A stretch of DNA of 64,000 nucleotides from Marseilla massiliensis (GTDB lineage: Bacteria > Bacteroidota > Bacteroidia > Bacteroidales > Bacteroidaceae). Under the pieces are notes generated by a model. The model saw only the letters and a program-made list of their open reading frames with translations, searched no databases and was not told the DNA's origin. The stretch is from assembly GCF_016899955.1 (NCBI RefSeq), contig NZ_JACJJL010000009.1, positions 62,001-126,000 on the forward strand. Direction: 5' to 3'. The position numbers and the translations under genes were made by a program. This document shows positions 26,279-36,551 of the stretch, in pieces; positions within the stretch are counted from its first letter, which is position 1, and each line of letters opens with the position of its first letter.

Positions 26279-29167
26279 ATGAAGAAACTCATCTTTTGTT
26301 TTTCGCTTGTCTGCGTGGGAATGTTGTCTTCCTGTGTGGATAAGAACGAACTTGTGGATGAAAAATCCAAGCCGTCGTGGCTGGGCGAGAGCATCTACGG
26401 GGAGTTGAGCAACCCGGACCCGTCAAAGGGCCTTACGGGTACGTTCAAAAACTATCTCCGTCTGGTTGACGACCTCGGCTATGCCGAGACACTCAACCGC
26501 ACCGGTAGCAAGACGGTGTTCCCCGCCAACGACGAGGCGTTTGAACGCTTCTTCCAGAGCAACGACTGGGGCGTGAGCCGCTATGAAGACCTGACGCAGG
26601 CGCAGAAGAAAATGCTACTCTACTCGTCGATGCTCGACAATGCCATCCTGGTTGAAATGTTGTCTAACGTTAGCTCCAACGACGGCATCGTGTCGGGAAA
26701 TGCTGTGAAGCATGCCACTTCACTCAATGCCATCGACACTGTCACCACATACCCCTTCCTGTCGGCCCTCGACGCTTACGGTGAGCGCAATCCATTCTGG
26801 ACACGCTTCTCCAACGGCATCTCGCTCGTGAGCGACGCAACGAAGCCCATGCTCGTTCACTTCACGCGCGACTACATGCTCAAGAACAGCATCACCACCG
26901 TGGGCGACGGTAGCGACTTCTCAATCATCACCGGCGGTAGCTATGAAGACTCCAACGATGCCTATGTGTTTGGCAACAGGATAACATCGCGCGACATCAC
27001 CTGCCAGAACGGTTACATCCACCAGGTGGAGGATGTGGTTACGCCTCCGGGCAACATGGCGCAGCTCATTAAGCGCGACAAGAACCTGTCTATCTTCAAC
27101 CACATGCTCGACCGTTTTGCAATGCCTGTCTACAACAGCCAGGTGACAAACAACTACCACGACTGGTATGCAGAGCAGGAGAAGGTGCAGGACATGACCG
27201 GAGTGCCCAACCCCGACTCTATCTATGAGGTGCGCTATCTCAGCAAGATGTCGCAGGGCAACGTCAAGTTCAACGGCGACGCAAGGAGCGGAGGCGTATT
27301 CCTAGACGACAACCTGCTCACATTCGACCCGGGATGGAATGAGTATTACGTGGCTTCGCTCACTGGATCGACAGCCACCGAGCTGGCCGACCTCGGCGTG
27401 ATGTTCGTGCCCGACGACGAGGCCCTTTCGACATACCTCACCGAAGGTGCAGGAAGCATACTGCTTACCACTTACGGCAAGCTGCCAAATACCAAGGAGA
27501 ACGTGATGAGAAATGTGGAGGACGTGCCTCTGAGCATTCTCTCCAAGCTCATCTCAAACATGATGAACACTTCGTTTGCAGCTTCAGTGCCCAGCAAGTT
27601 CTCGTCTATCGTCGACGACGCAAAAGACGTGATGGGCATCACCATTGGCGACCTCAAGACCAAGGCAGACGGTGGCTACGATGTGCGCATTGCCAACAAC
27701 GGCGTGGTGTATGTCATGAACAAGGTGTTCGGCCCCAAGGCTTACGAGGTGGTTTCGGCCCCGGCACTCTTCGGAGCCGAGACAAACATGAGCATGGTGA
27801 ACTGGATAATCCAGAACGTTACATATAATAATGTATACGGACTCGGACTCGACTACTATGCTTACCTGCTTTCGACATCGTCGAACTACGGTCTGTTCTT
27901 GCCCACCAACGAGGCTTTCGACTGTTATTATCTCGACCCGACTTCGCTCACCCGCTCTACAGGCCCCGAAGTGATACATTATTATTATGTAGGCTCCGGC
28001 TCGTCAAGCTCTACCGCCGGTTCTGCCGGTATTGCAGCATCGAGGTGGAAGTATAATGTGGAGACACATCAGGTGGGCGACTCTATAGGCGTCATCGACT
28101 TCGAGGGAGCCAACAACGACGCAAACATGCCCATCATCAAGGCCCAGCTCTCAGACATAATACAGCAGAGCACCATTGTGCTCGGCGAGAACGAGACGCT
28201 GCAGCCCGGATGCTATTACCTGACAAAGAACGGAGCCGGAGTGAAGATTGAGGGCAGCGGCGACCTGAGCAACGGGCGCGTGCTCGGCGGCGGACAGCTC
28301 GTCGACGGCCTGCCTGCATCGACCATCACTGAGGTGTTCAACCAGACCAACGGAAAGTCGTATGCCATCGACCACCTCATACAGGGAACAACCCGCAGCG
28401 TTTATTCTTATTTGAGCACAACGCCGCGCTTCAGCAAGTTCTTCGACCTTTGCAACGGGTTCGACACCGAGATTATGGCTTGGGCCGGAATATCCACCGA
28501 GAAAGAGGAAGGCGGCACGGGCATCATCGAGTCCGACCAGTATAAGACGTTCTTCATACCGGGCGAGACCAGCACTTCGTCAGACCAGCAGCTGCGTTGC
28601 ATCGACTACAACGTGAAGTTCTTCAGCAACTACAACTACACTCTCTATGCTCCCAACAACGACGCCGTTGACTATGCAGTGAACCACGGACTGCCCACAT
28701 GGGACGCAATCTACGAGATATTCTCCAAATATAACAATGAAGAGGGAACCACACCCGATGGCGAGGAGGAAGCCAAGGCCCAGGTCAAGGTGATGATCAA
28801 GGCCATTCGCGATTTCGTTCGCTACCACTTCCACTCAAACTCGGTGTATGCCACAACGACACTCGGCTCAACCCATAATGATTACACCACATTCCTCGTT
28901 GACGACAACACACACATCAGCCAGAACCTGACGGTGTGGGGCGACAACACCGGTAAGATTCACGTGAAAGACGTGGTGGGCGAGAAGGTGATAGACCCCT
29001 CGAACACTAACCTCATGACCAACGAGATGACCCGCGACCTGGAGTTCAACAAGAACCGCACCCAGGCAGGCAACTACGTAACCGCTTCGTCGTATGCTGT
29101 CGTGCATGAGCTCACACAGCCGCTGAGCTACAACTCAACGGAAGATTTCAGCCAGGGCCTGCAATGA
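26279..29167 (+). CDS. Fasciclin (FAS1)-repeat lipoprotein, about four domains
   Basis: This 962-residue predicted outer-membrane lipoprotein has the signal MKKLIFCFSLVCVGMLSSC, with the lipobox Cys at 19. It contains about four FAS1-type domains: about 45-270 (FPANDEAFERFF, NGYIHQVEDVV), about 270-490 (LSIFNHMLDRF, FVPDDEALSTYL, NNGVVYVMNKVF), about 500-690 (LFLPTNEAFDCYY, TITEVFNQTNGKSYAI) and about 700-930 (YSYLSTTPRFSKFFDL, LYAPNNDAVDYAV, KIHVKDVVG). FAS1 domains mediate adhesion and in Bacteroidota often occur beside SusC/SusD. It is the first gene of a seven-gene operon; the next gene starts 44 bases after its stop. The inferred role is as a surface glycan-binding or accessory protein of the importer. 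Confidence 0.82.
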   Translation: MKKLIFCFSLVCVGMLSSCVDKNELVDEKSKPSWLGESIYGELSNPDPSKGLTGTFKNYLRLVDDLGYAETLNRTGSKTVFPANDEAFERFFQSNDWGVSRYEDLTQAQKKMLLYSSMLDNAILVEMLSNVSSNDGIVSGNAVKHATSLNAIDTVTTYPFLSALDAYGERNPFWTRFSNGISLVSDATKPMLVHFTRDYMLKNSITTVGDGSDFSIITGGSYEDSNDAYVFGNRITSRDITCQNGYIHQVEDVVTPPGNMAQLIKRDKNLSIFNHMLDRFAMPVYNSQVTNNYHDWYAEQEKVQDMTGVPNPDSIYEVRYLSKMSQGNVKFNGDARSGGVFLDDNLLTFDPGWNEYYVASLTGSTATELADLGVMFVPDDEALSTYLTEGAGSILLTTYGKLPNTKENVMRNVEDVPLSILSKLISNMMNTSFAASVPSKFSSIVDDAKDVMGITIGDLKTKADGGYDVRIANNGVVYVMNKVFGPKAYEVVSAPALFGAETNMSMVNWIIQNVTYNNVYGLGLDYYAYLLSTSSNYGLFLPTNEAFDCYYLDPTSLTRSTGPEVIHYYYVGSGSSSSTAGSAGIAASRWKYNVETHQVGDSIGVIDFEGANNDANMPIIKAQLSDIIQQSTIVLGENETLQPGCYYLTKNGAGVKIEGSGDLSNGRVLGGGQLVDGLPASTITEVFNQTNGKSYAIDHLIQGTTRSVYSYLSTTPRFSKFFDLCNGFDTEIMAWAGISTEKEEGGTGIIESDQYKTFFIPGETSTSSDQQLRCIDYNVKFFSNYNYTLYAPNNDAVDYAVNHGLPTWDAIYEIFSKYNNEEGTTPDGEEEAKAQVKVMIKAIRDFVRYHFHSNSVYATTTLGSTHNDYTTFLVDDNTHISQNLTVWGDNTGKIHVKDVVGEKVIDPSNTNLMTNEMTRDLEFNKNRTQAGNYVTASSYAVVHELTQPLSYNSTEDFSQGLQ

Positions 29168-29210
29168 TGGACTAAGTTAAGTAAAATTAAAAACAAAGCT
29201 AAAATAAGTT

Positions 29211-32200
29211 ATGCCAAGAATAAAACTATTGGTTACAGCCATATTGCTGACCCTCGTGCAGACTGTGTTTGCCCAGGGCACGCGAATATCGGGAAAGGTC
29301 TCTGACGACTTCGGCCCGGTGATGATGGCTAACGTTGTTGAGCGAGATGCCAACAACCGTATCGTTACAGCTGCCGTCACCGACGTGAACGGTAACTTCT
29401 CTATGGTGGTCAAGAACACCAAGAACAAGCTTTCTGTTTCGTATGTGGGTGCCAAGCCAATCACCGTGCCTATTGGTGCAAAGACGGTGTTCAACCTGAA
29501 GTTGGGCTCGTCGCAGACTACTGTGAAGGAGGTGACCGTGACATCGCGCCGCCGTACCAGCTCGGGCGGTCTCTCGATACCCAAGCGTGAGGTGTCTGTG
29601 GCCCAGCAGACCATGGACATGGCCGACGTTGAAGGTCTGTCGTTCACCAGTGCCGACGAGGCTCTCCAGGGTAAGATTGCCGGTCTTGACATCGTTGCCG
29701 GGTCGGGTAACCTTGGTGCCGGCACACAGATGCGCCTGCGTGGTGTGACTTCTATCAATGGTAACAAAAACCCGCTCATCGTCGTTGACGACCAGATTTA
29801 CGATGCCCCCGACTTCGACCCGGAGAATGCAACCGAGGAAGACTATGCGTCGCTGCTCTCTGTCAACGTTGAGGATATTGCCAGCATCACTGTGCTGAAG
29901 GATGCTGCCTCTACAGCCATCTGGGGTTCAAAGGGTGCCAACGGTGTGATTGAGATCAAGACAAAGCGTGGTGCCCGCGGCAAGACGAGGGTTAACTTCT
30001 CGTATAAGTTCACTGGCAACTGGCAGCCCAAGGGCTACGAGCTGCTCGACGGTGACAGCTACACCATGCTCATGAAGGAGGCTCTCTACAACCCGACACA
30101 GGCTCAGGACGCTACGACCAACGTCAACGAGCTCAACTACAACCAGTCTTGGCCGCTGTATGAGAACTGGAACAACAACACCGACTGGGTGGACGCTGTT
30201 ACTCAGTTCGGACAGATGCACAGCTACAGCCTTAACCTCACCGGTGGTGGCGAGAAGGCCAACTTCCGTATTTCTGCAGGTTATGACCATCAGACCGGTA
30301 CGATTATCAAGCAGACGCTTAACCGTTTCACCACACGTATGGCTCTCGACTATTTCGTGAGCGACCGCATCACGTTCATCACCAACTTCTCGTTCTCTTA
30401 TACCGACAACGACAAGAACTACACTGACCTGCTCGGTATAGCCCAGAAGATTGCCCCTAACATGAGCATCTATCGCCAGAGGGCTGACGGAACAGACACT
30501 GATGAGTATTACATCATGAACCGCAGCGACGCCAACCGCAACCCGTCGTCGTCGGAGCTCGACAAGATCAGGGAGCTCGGCAACCCCATTGCCATCGCCA
30601 ACCTGGCCAAGTCGCAGGAGACCGTATATCGTATCAACCCAGACTTCAGGCTCAAGTATGAGCTGCTGGGCATCGAGGAAGGCAAGAGCCGCCTTACATA
30701 CACCGGTGGCGCTTACTTCGACATCTATGCAAACAGCAAGCCGAGCTACTATCCTGCCGAGTTGGCAAAGCTCACACTCACTGACACCGACTACAACCGC
30801 GGTTACAACTACGAGAGCAACTCAATGACATTTACCTTTACCAACGACCTCGTCTTCACTCCTTATTTCAAGAATGAGGACTGGACGGCCACGATGCGCT
30901 TCCGCTATCAGATGGTGACAGGTAACAGCAGCAAGCTCGAAGAGACCGCGCGCCTCTTGCCTCCGGGAATAGAGATTCCTACTCTCGGCGGCGAACTCCT
31001 TGAGGGCAGCAAGACTCCTACGTCAAGCTCTACCGGAAAGTCGCGCTCGCAGAACTGGAGCTACACTGGCCACGTTTCTTACAAGAGCCGCTACTCTCTC
31101 GGATTAACCATCCGTGCCGACGGCGACTCTAAGTTTGGTCCGAAGAACAAGTGGGCTTACTTCCCCAGTGTGTCTGCACGATGGAACATCATCGACGAGC
31201 CGTTCATGGAGCCGTTGCGCAAGGTGGTGTCGATGCTCGCCTTCCGCCCAAGCTGGGGTATGGTGGGTAATGCGCCAAGTTCTGAGTCGCTCTTCTACGA
31301 AATCTACAAGCCGTCCGAAGGCGCCTACGGTCCCGAAGGCGGCACGCCAACCACATCTATCACACAGCTTAAGCTCGACGACCTGAAGTGGGAGACAACA
31401 ACCAGCTACAACCTCGGTTTCAACCTCGGATTGTTCGACGACAAGATCGATGCTGAGTTTGAGTATTACTACAAGAAGACTACCGACCTGCTGATGAAAG
31501 ACGTGGCCATCCCGACAACCAGTGGATATTCAAAGCTGGCCTACGCCAACGTCGGTGCCATGACCAACGAAGGATGGGAGCTCAACGTTAACTTCAACGA
31601 CATCGTCAAGGTGGGCAAGTTCTCTATGGATGCTTACGTGAACGTTTCGCAGAACTACAACGAGATAACGGAGATGGACGAGAAAGTGCTCAACTCTGTC
31701 AATGCGGAGTGGTCTAACGAGAACGGTAAGTATATGAACCGCGCACAGGTGGGCAACCCGCTCGGCTCTGTCTATGGCTATAGGTACAAGGGCGTTTACC
31801 AGTATTCTTACGACTATCTGCTCAACCAGCAGCGGGAGAACAACTGGACGTCTTCCGACTTTGAGAACTGGATTAACAACGAGTTCCTGGCCAAGGGCAA
31901 GACTGCTCCTGTGGCCCTCGACAAAGATGGCAAGGTGCTAATGCAGGAAGACGGAACCCCGAAGCATGTGGTATACGACTACACTGGCGTGAACTATGAG
32001 TTCAAGGGTGGTGACGCCATCTACGAGGACATCAACCACGATGGTGAAATCAACAGCCTCGACGTTGTTTACCTCGGCAACTCGCTGCCTAAGGTTAACG
32101 GAGGTTTCGGCTTTACCTTCACTTACGACAGGTTCACGCTGCGTACCAGCTTCAACTACCGCTTCGGCAACAAGGTGGTCAACACGGCACGCATGAACCT

Positions 32201-32582
32201 TGAGAACATGTCGTCGGCTTACAACCAGTGCGCAAGTGTAAACTACCGCTGGCGCAAGGATGGCGACGTCACCCCGATACCACGCGCCATGTACGGCGAC
32301 AAGGTGGCTTACAACTACCTGGGTTCAGACCGATATGTAGAGGATGGCTCGTTCGTGCGCTTCCAGTATGTGCAGCTCACTTACAACATGCCGCCGAAAC
32401 TCACCAAGAAGCTCGGCCTGAACCAGTTTAAGATATACCTCTCTGCTAACAACCTGTATTGCTGGACCAAGTATAGCGGCACCGACCCAGAGCATTCTGC
32501 CGACGGTTGGGGATACGCTGAGGATGACTCTAAGACTCCGAGAGCCAAGTCGTTCACCGTTGGAATTAATATAGGTTTCTAA
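29211..32582 (+). CDS. susC: SusC/RagA-family TonB-dependent outer-membrane transporter (first)
   Basis: This 1123-residue protein has the signal peptide MPRIKLLVTAILLTLVQTVFAQ. Next comes a carboxypeptidase-regulatory-like domain (about 25-110, GTRISGKVSDDFGPVMMANV). The plug domain is at about 125-260 (MRLRGVTSINGNKNPLIVVDD, ITVLKDAASTAIWGSKGANGVI). The rest is a TonB-dependent beta-barrel ending in VGINIGF with a terminal Phe, as expected for barrel insertion. SusC proteins import oligosaccharides through the outer membrane with energy from TonB, capped by the SusD partner encoded immediately downstream. The gene is co-directional in the FAS1 operon with gaps of about 40 bases on both sides. 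The second SusC at 38276 is clearly diverged from it, so the two pairs probably take different glycan fragments. Confidence 0.95.
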   Translation: MPRIKLLVTAILLTLVQTVFAQGTRISGKVSDDFGPVMMANVVERDANNRIVTAAVTDVNGNFSMVVKNTKNKLSVSYVGAKPITVPIGAKTVFNLKLGSSQTTVKEVTVTSRRRTSSGGLSIPKREVSVAQQTMDMADVEGLSFTSADEALQGKIAGLDIVAGSGNLGAGTQMRLRGVTSINGNKNPLIVVDDQIYDAPDFDPENATEEDYASLLSVNVEDIASITVLKDAASTAIWGSKGANGVIEIKTKRGARGKTRVNFSYKFTGNWQPKGYELLDGDSYTMLMKEALYNPTQAQDATTNVNELNYNQSWPLYENWNNNTDWVDAVTQFGQMHSYSLNLTGGGEKANFRISAGYDHQTGTIIKQTLNRFTTRMALDYFVSDRITFITNFSFSYTDNDKNYTDLLGIAQKIAPNMSIYRQRADGTDTDEYYIMNRSDANRNPSSSELDKIRELGNPIAIANLAKSQETVYRINPDFRLKYELLGIEEGKSRLTYTGGAYFDIYANSKPSYYPAELAKLTLTDTDYNRGYNYESNSMTFTFTNDLVFTPYFKNEDWTATMRFRYQMVTGNSSKLEETARLLPPGIEIPTLGGELLEGSKTPTSSSTGKSRSQNWSYTGHVSYKSRYSLGLTIRADGDSKFGPKNKWAYFPSVSARWNIIDEPFMEPLRKVVSMLAFRPSWGMVGNAPSSESLFYEIYKPSEGAYGPEGGTPTTSITQLKLDDLKWETTTSYNLGFNLGLFDDKIDAEFEYYYKKTTDLLMKDVAIPTTSGYSKLAYANVGAMTNEGWELNVNFNDIVKVGKFSMDAYVNVSQNYNEITEMDEKVLNSVNAEWSNENGKYMNRAQVGNPLGSVYGYRYKGVYQYSYDYLLNQQRENNWTSSDFENWINNEFLAKGKTAPVALDKDGKVLMQEDGTPKHVVYDYTGVNYEFKGGDAIYEDINHDGEINSLDVVYLGNSLPKVNGGFGFTFTYDRFTLRTSFNYRFGNKVVNTARMNLENMSSAYNQCASVNYRWRKDGDVTPIPRAMYGDKVAYNYLGSDRYVEDGSFVRFQYVQLTYNMPPKLTKKLGLNQFKIYLSANNLYCWTKYSGTDPEHSADGWGYAEDDSKTPRAKSFTVGINIGF

Positions 32583-32623
32583 AACTCGATGTGTAAACGC
32601 ATATAAATTGGAGTTATATTGTT

Positions 32624-34375
32624 ATGAAGAAATATATATTGTTTTTATTATCTGGCATGCTCATGACGTCCTGCATTGACACAGAAGTGTTGCCTAACGA
32701 TGTGGTCATTGGCGAGGATTTCTGGAAAACCAAAGACGACGTGACGTCGATGGTGGCTGCTGCCTACAAAGAGATGAGCCAGGCGGGCGTGATAGAGCGC
32801 TGCATCGTTTGGGGCGATTTCCGCTCAGACGAGCTTGAAGTCAACGAGATTGTGTTCAACGACTCGAAGCGTACGGACTTGGAGGAGATAAAGGTGGGAA
32901 CGATGGACTACGAAAACCAGTTCTCAGACTGGGCTTCTCTCTATTCTGTAATCAACAAGTGCAACATCGTTCTTGAGAAGGCTCCACAGGTGGTGAGCAT
33001 CGACCCGAGCTACACCGAGGGAACGCTCCGCACCGACGAGTCGCAGATGCTCGCCCTGCGTGCGCTGTGCTACTTCTATCTTGTGCGTGCTTTCCGCGAC
33101 GTGCCTGTGACCGATGGCGCTTATTTCAACAGCAGCCAGAATTTCGAGATTCCGCAGCAGGCTCCGCTCACCGTGCTCGACAAGTGCATAGAGGATTTGC
33201 AGAAAGCGCTGCAGACCCCGCTTTCACCCGACGGATACACCGACTGGCGCAGCGTTGGTTACATCAACCGCGATGCCATCAACGCCATCCTGGCCGACGT
33301 GTACCTTTGGCGCGCTTCCATGACGGGCAACTTGGACGACTATGACAAGTGTGTTGACTATTGCGACGCAGTCATCGAGTCGAAGAAAGCAAGGTATTTG
33401 TCAGACAACCAAGCCTCTGGTCCCAGCATCATCGGAAACATCGACCACGACGGCTACCCCCTCTATCCGGGCGAGTATGCTTATCAATACAATTTCATCC
33501 AAGGCAACTCGATGGAGAGCATCTTTGAGTTGCAGCTCGATGGTGAGAACATTTCAAACAGCGGCCTTATGCATTGCTATTGGAACTATGACGACAAAGC
33601 CCGTACCTACGGCTTGATGATGGCTCCGGCAAGCAGGTTTGCAACGGCAGGCGACGGCAATGTGTTTATCAAAGACAAAGATTACCGTTGGTTTGAAAGC
33701 TGCTTCAATGTGCAGAGCGCCGATGCAACTCAGTTGACAGTGTTCAAGATGGTGTCGCCTACGGGAACTGACAATACAGAGGCCTCGCTCAAGCCCGTTA
33801 CTGCAGTAATCACCCCAGGGTATACCAAGATTGACCAGAACTGGATAGTTTACCGACTCACCGACGTGATGCTCATGAAGGCAGAGGCCCTTGTGCAGCT
33901 TGAGGCTTCTGACGCCAACAACCTCCAGCGTGCGTTCAGCATAGTCAACACGGTCAACAAGCGCTCACTGGCTATATCTTCACCCACAGCCACCGACACA
34001 CTGCAGTTCTCTTCTTACAACTCAAAGTCGGCTATGGAGCAGCTCGTGCTCGAGGAGCGTCAGCGTGAGCTGTGCTTCGAAGGCAAGCGCTGGTTCGACC
34101 TGATGCGCTACACTTACAGGAGCCTGCGTTCGGGAGACGCCAACGACCAGTCGGCACTTCTCCATCCCGATATGCTTCTGAGCGAGATGGGCGGACTGTC
34201 GAACATGGCAAAGACCAGCACTATACTCGGCAATATCCTCGGTTCGGACGTGCAGATGTCAATGGAGTCTGAGCCTTACCTCTACTTCCCGGTTAAGCAA
34301 AGTGAGATGAAAGTCAACTTCTTGCTGAAGCAGAACCCGGCATACGAGAAAATGGAAAGTATTCAGAAACAATAA
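32624..34375 (+). CDS. susD: SusD/RagB-family glycan-binding lipoprotein (first)
   Basis: This 583-residue lipoprotein has the signal MKKYILFLLSGMLMTSC and lipobox Cys 17. The N-terminal TPR-like half (about 40-330) includes SQMLALRALCYFYLVRAFRDVP, a typical SusD segment. The C-terminal part has QLVLEERQRELCFEGKRWFDLMRYTY, the conserved SusD_RagB motif. It would form the lid of the SusC barrel encoded just upstream. The FAS1 gene follows after only 15 bases. The glycan is predicted to be a pectic fragment from the neighbouring enzymes. Confidence 0.95.
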   Translation: MKKYILFLLSGMLMTSCIDTEVLPNDVVIGEDFWKTKDDVTSMVAAAYKEMSQAGVIERCIVWGDFRSDELEVNEIVFNDSKRTDLEEIKVGTMDYENQFSDWASLYSVINKCNIVLEKAPQVVSIDPSYTEGTLRTDESQMLALRALCYFYLVRAFRDVPVTDGAYFNSSQNFEIPQQAPLTVLDKCIEDLQKALQTPLSPDGYTDWRSVGYINRDAINAILADVYLWRASMTGNLDDYDKCVDYCDAVIESKKARYLSDNQASGPSIIGNIDHDGYPLYPGEYAYQYNFIQGNSMESIFELQLDGENISNSGLMHCYWNYDDKARTYGLMMAPASRFATAGDGNVFIKDKDYRWFESCFNVQSADATQLTVFKMVSPTGTDNTEASLKPVTAVITPGYTKIDQNWIVYRLTDVMLMKAEALVQLEASDANNLQRAFSIVNTVNKRSLAISSPTATDTLQFSSYNSKSAMEQLVLEERQRELCFEGKRWFDLMRYTYRSLRSGDANDQSALLHPDMLLSEMGGLSNMAKTSTILGNILGSDVQMSMESEPYLYFPVKQSEMKVNFLLKQNPAYEKMESIQKQ

Positions 34376-34390
34376 TAAGGAAATTAGAAT

Positions 34391-36526
34391 ATGAAAATCA
34401 ACGTGAAATCATTGCTTAAGGCAGTCGGGGCTGTGTTCATCCCCGGGTGTATAGCATTGTCTTCCTGTACGGCTGAGCCGGATGAGTCTAACCGATTCAC
34501 TTTTACGGGAGAGACCATTTATGACTTCCTTGTAAACAATGATTCGGCATATAGCAACTTCAATTACATTCTGCAGCGCTCAGGACAAGACAGGATATTG
34601 AGCTCTTATGGAGAGTATACTTGCTTTGCACCCAACAACAGGGCTGTGATGAGGTATATTGACAGTCTGTATAATGACAAGGAAAGCGTGGACGACGCCG
34701 GCAACTTGCTTCACAACGGCATGACGGAGAACTCTCTCGAGGGACTGAGCGACAGCCTTTGCGAAGACATCGCCATGTTCCATTTGCTGAAGACCGAGCT
34801 CACCACCACCGAGATGCTTACCTCTACCGGTGCTACGTACCGCACATTGCTCGGTCGTTACATCACTGCCGGTGCAAGTGGTAGCCAGATTCTTGTGAAT
34901 GGCAATGCCCCTATAGATCGCACGCTGTGCGACTATGAGGTGGTGAATGGTATCGTGCATGCTGTTGACAGGGTTATCCAGCGTTCAAACAAGCTTGTGG
35001 CACGCGAGCTTCAGACCGACTCTGTACACTTCTCCATATTCTATGAGGCACTCGAGCGGACGGGTCTTGACAAGCAGCTTGAGACTCAGTATAAGACTCT
35101 TTCGGCCCAGGCACCCGCTTCAAAGGACGGTTACTATATACCGACCGAGTGCAAGAAAGGCTTCACTGTGTTTGCCGAGACCAACGATGTGTTCAAGGCT
35201 AACGGCATCAACAACTTCGACGACCTTGTTGCAAAGTGCAAGGAGTGGTATGGCAATGCCGCTTCCGGTTCGCGCAGCATGACTTCCGGATGGTACGACT
35301 ACTTCCGTAACAATAACATTGAGGTCGACATGTCGTCTGACTATACCAAGCAGAACAACGTGGTCAACATGTTCGTGAGCTATCACATACTCAAGACAGC
35401 TGTCAATGCAAATGTGCTGGCGTTCAAGAACAACACCCACACCACTCACGGATGCACCGGCGACGCATACGATTATTACGAGACCATGCTTCCCATGACG
35501 CTCATCAAGGCATGGAAAGTGACATCTGAGGGCGACAAGATTTACCTCAACCGCTATGTCCAGAACAACACCCTGACCGATGGAATCGAGACAGTCGGCT
35601 CTGCAGCAATGCACCAGATGGTTTACAAAGGCGTTGAGGTTGACGTCGACTCGCTCAAGCAGCCGCTCAACGGATATGTCTATCCTATCAAGGACATCTT
35701 GCTTTACGATGGCAAAGTGCCATTGGGTGTGCTCAACGAGCGCATGCGTTTCGATGCGCTTACCCTGCTCGGCGAGACGATGGACAACGGTTTCCGTGGC
35801 GCTTATGTAAAGGATATCACAGCACTCAACAGTGGAAAGTCGGCTGCCCGCGTACGTTTCCCGATTGACTATTTCGACAATGTGGTTGTGTTCAACGGCA
35901 ACAATACCCAGTTGGACATGAACCTCGTGGCCGACCCGGGCTCAAAGGCATACTCGCTATACAAGGGCGACTCCTTCCAGGGAATGGGAGTGTTCGACTT
36001 TGCCATCAAGCTCCCGCCCGTGCCGGACGGAACATACGAGATGCGAATCAACCTTGACTGTATGCCCCACGGCACCATGCTTCAGCTGTATATCGGCGAC
36101 AAGCCCGAGATAGCATCGATGGAGCCGCTGAGCATACCTCTCGACATGCGCATGGCCATGGACGAGAACGACCCAGCCATCAAGGCCATGGGCTTTGTAA
36201 GGCTTGACGATGAGTCGTTGCACCCCGAGGCTTACGCCGACCGCGGACTTGAGACCGACAAGATAATGCGTTCACACGGATTCCTGCGTGGCCCACTTTC
36301 AGTAAGGCGCCAGAACGAGAGCACCGATGCCTTTATCGTGCGCTTTATCCCTCACCAGTTCCGCCGCATCCTCGACACACGCCAGTTGCGTCAGCAAGAC
36401 TACTGGCTCCGCCTCAAGACAGTGCTCGACGACGGCAACCTTGAGCGCAAGTTCCAGATTGATTATATAGAGTTTGTTCCGATAGGTGTGGCTCAGAACC
36501 AGCAATATCTTGAGGATTGGTATTGA
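34391..36526 (+). CDS. FAS1-domain lipoprotein with C-terminal beta-rich module
   Basis: This 711-residue lipoprotein has an N-terminal signal with lipobox ALSSC (Cys at about residue 27). The first FAS1 domain is at about 40-200 (YTCFAPNNRAVMRYIDSLY, VVNGIVHAVDRVI). A second FAS1-like domain with a large insertion is at about 205-430. The last 250 residues are a beta-rich module (VPDGTYEMRINLDCMPHGT, DDGNLERKFQIDYIEFVP) that resembles a binding domain; I cannot name its family with confidence. It lies between SusD (15 bases upstream) and the next FAS1 gene (25 bases downstream), consistent with a surface protein that works with the SusCD importers. Confidence 0.75.
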   Translation: MKINVKSLLKAVGAVFIPGCIALSSCTAEPDESNRFTFTGETIYDFLVNNDSAYSNFNYILQRSGQDRILSSYGEYTCFAPNNRAVMRYIDSLYNDKESVDDAGNLLHNGMTENSLEGLSDSLCEDIAMFHLLKTELTTTEMLTSTGATYRTLLGRYITAGASGSQILVNGNAPIDRTLCDYEVVNGIVHAVDRVIQRSNKLVARELQTDSVHFSIFYEALERTGLDKQLETQYKTLSAQAPASKDGYYIPTECKKGFTVFAETNDVFKANGINNFDDLVAKCKEWYGNAASGSRSMTSGWYDYFRNNNIEVDMSSDYTKQNNVVNMFVSYHILKTAVNANVLAFKNNTHTTHGCTGDAYDYYETMLPMTLIKAWKVTSEGDKIYLNRYVQNNTLTDGIETVGSAAMHQMVYKGVEVDVDSLKQPLNGYVYPIKDILLYDGKVPLGVLNERMRFDALTLLGETMDNGFRGAYVKDITALNSGKSAARVRFPIDYFDNVVVFNGNNTQLDMNLVADPGSKAYSLYKGDSFQGMGVFDFAIKLPPVPDGTYEMRINLDCMPHGTMLQLYIGDKPEIASMEPLSIPLDMRMAMDENDPAIKAMGFVRLDDESLHPEAYADRGLETDKIMRSHGFLRGPLSVRRQNESTDAFIVRFIPHQFRRILDTRQLRQQDYWLRLKTVLDDGNLERKFQIDYIEFVPIGVAQNQQYLEDWY

Positions 36527-36551
36527 TTCCTTGTAAAATCAAAAAAGAATT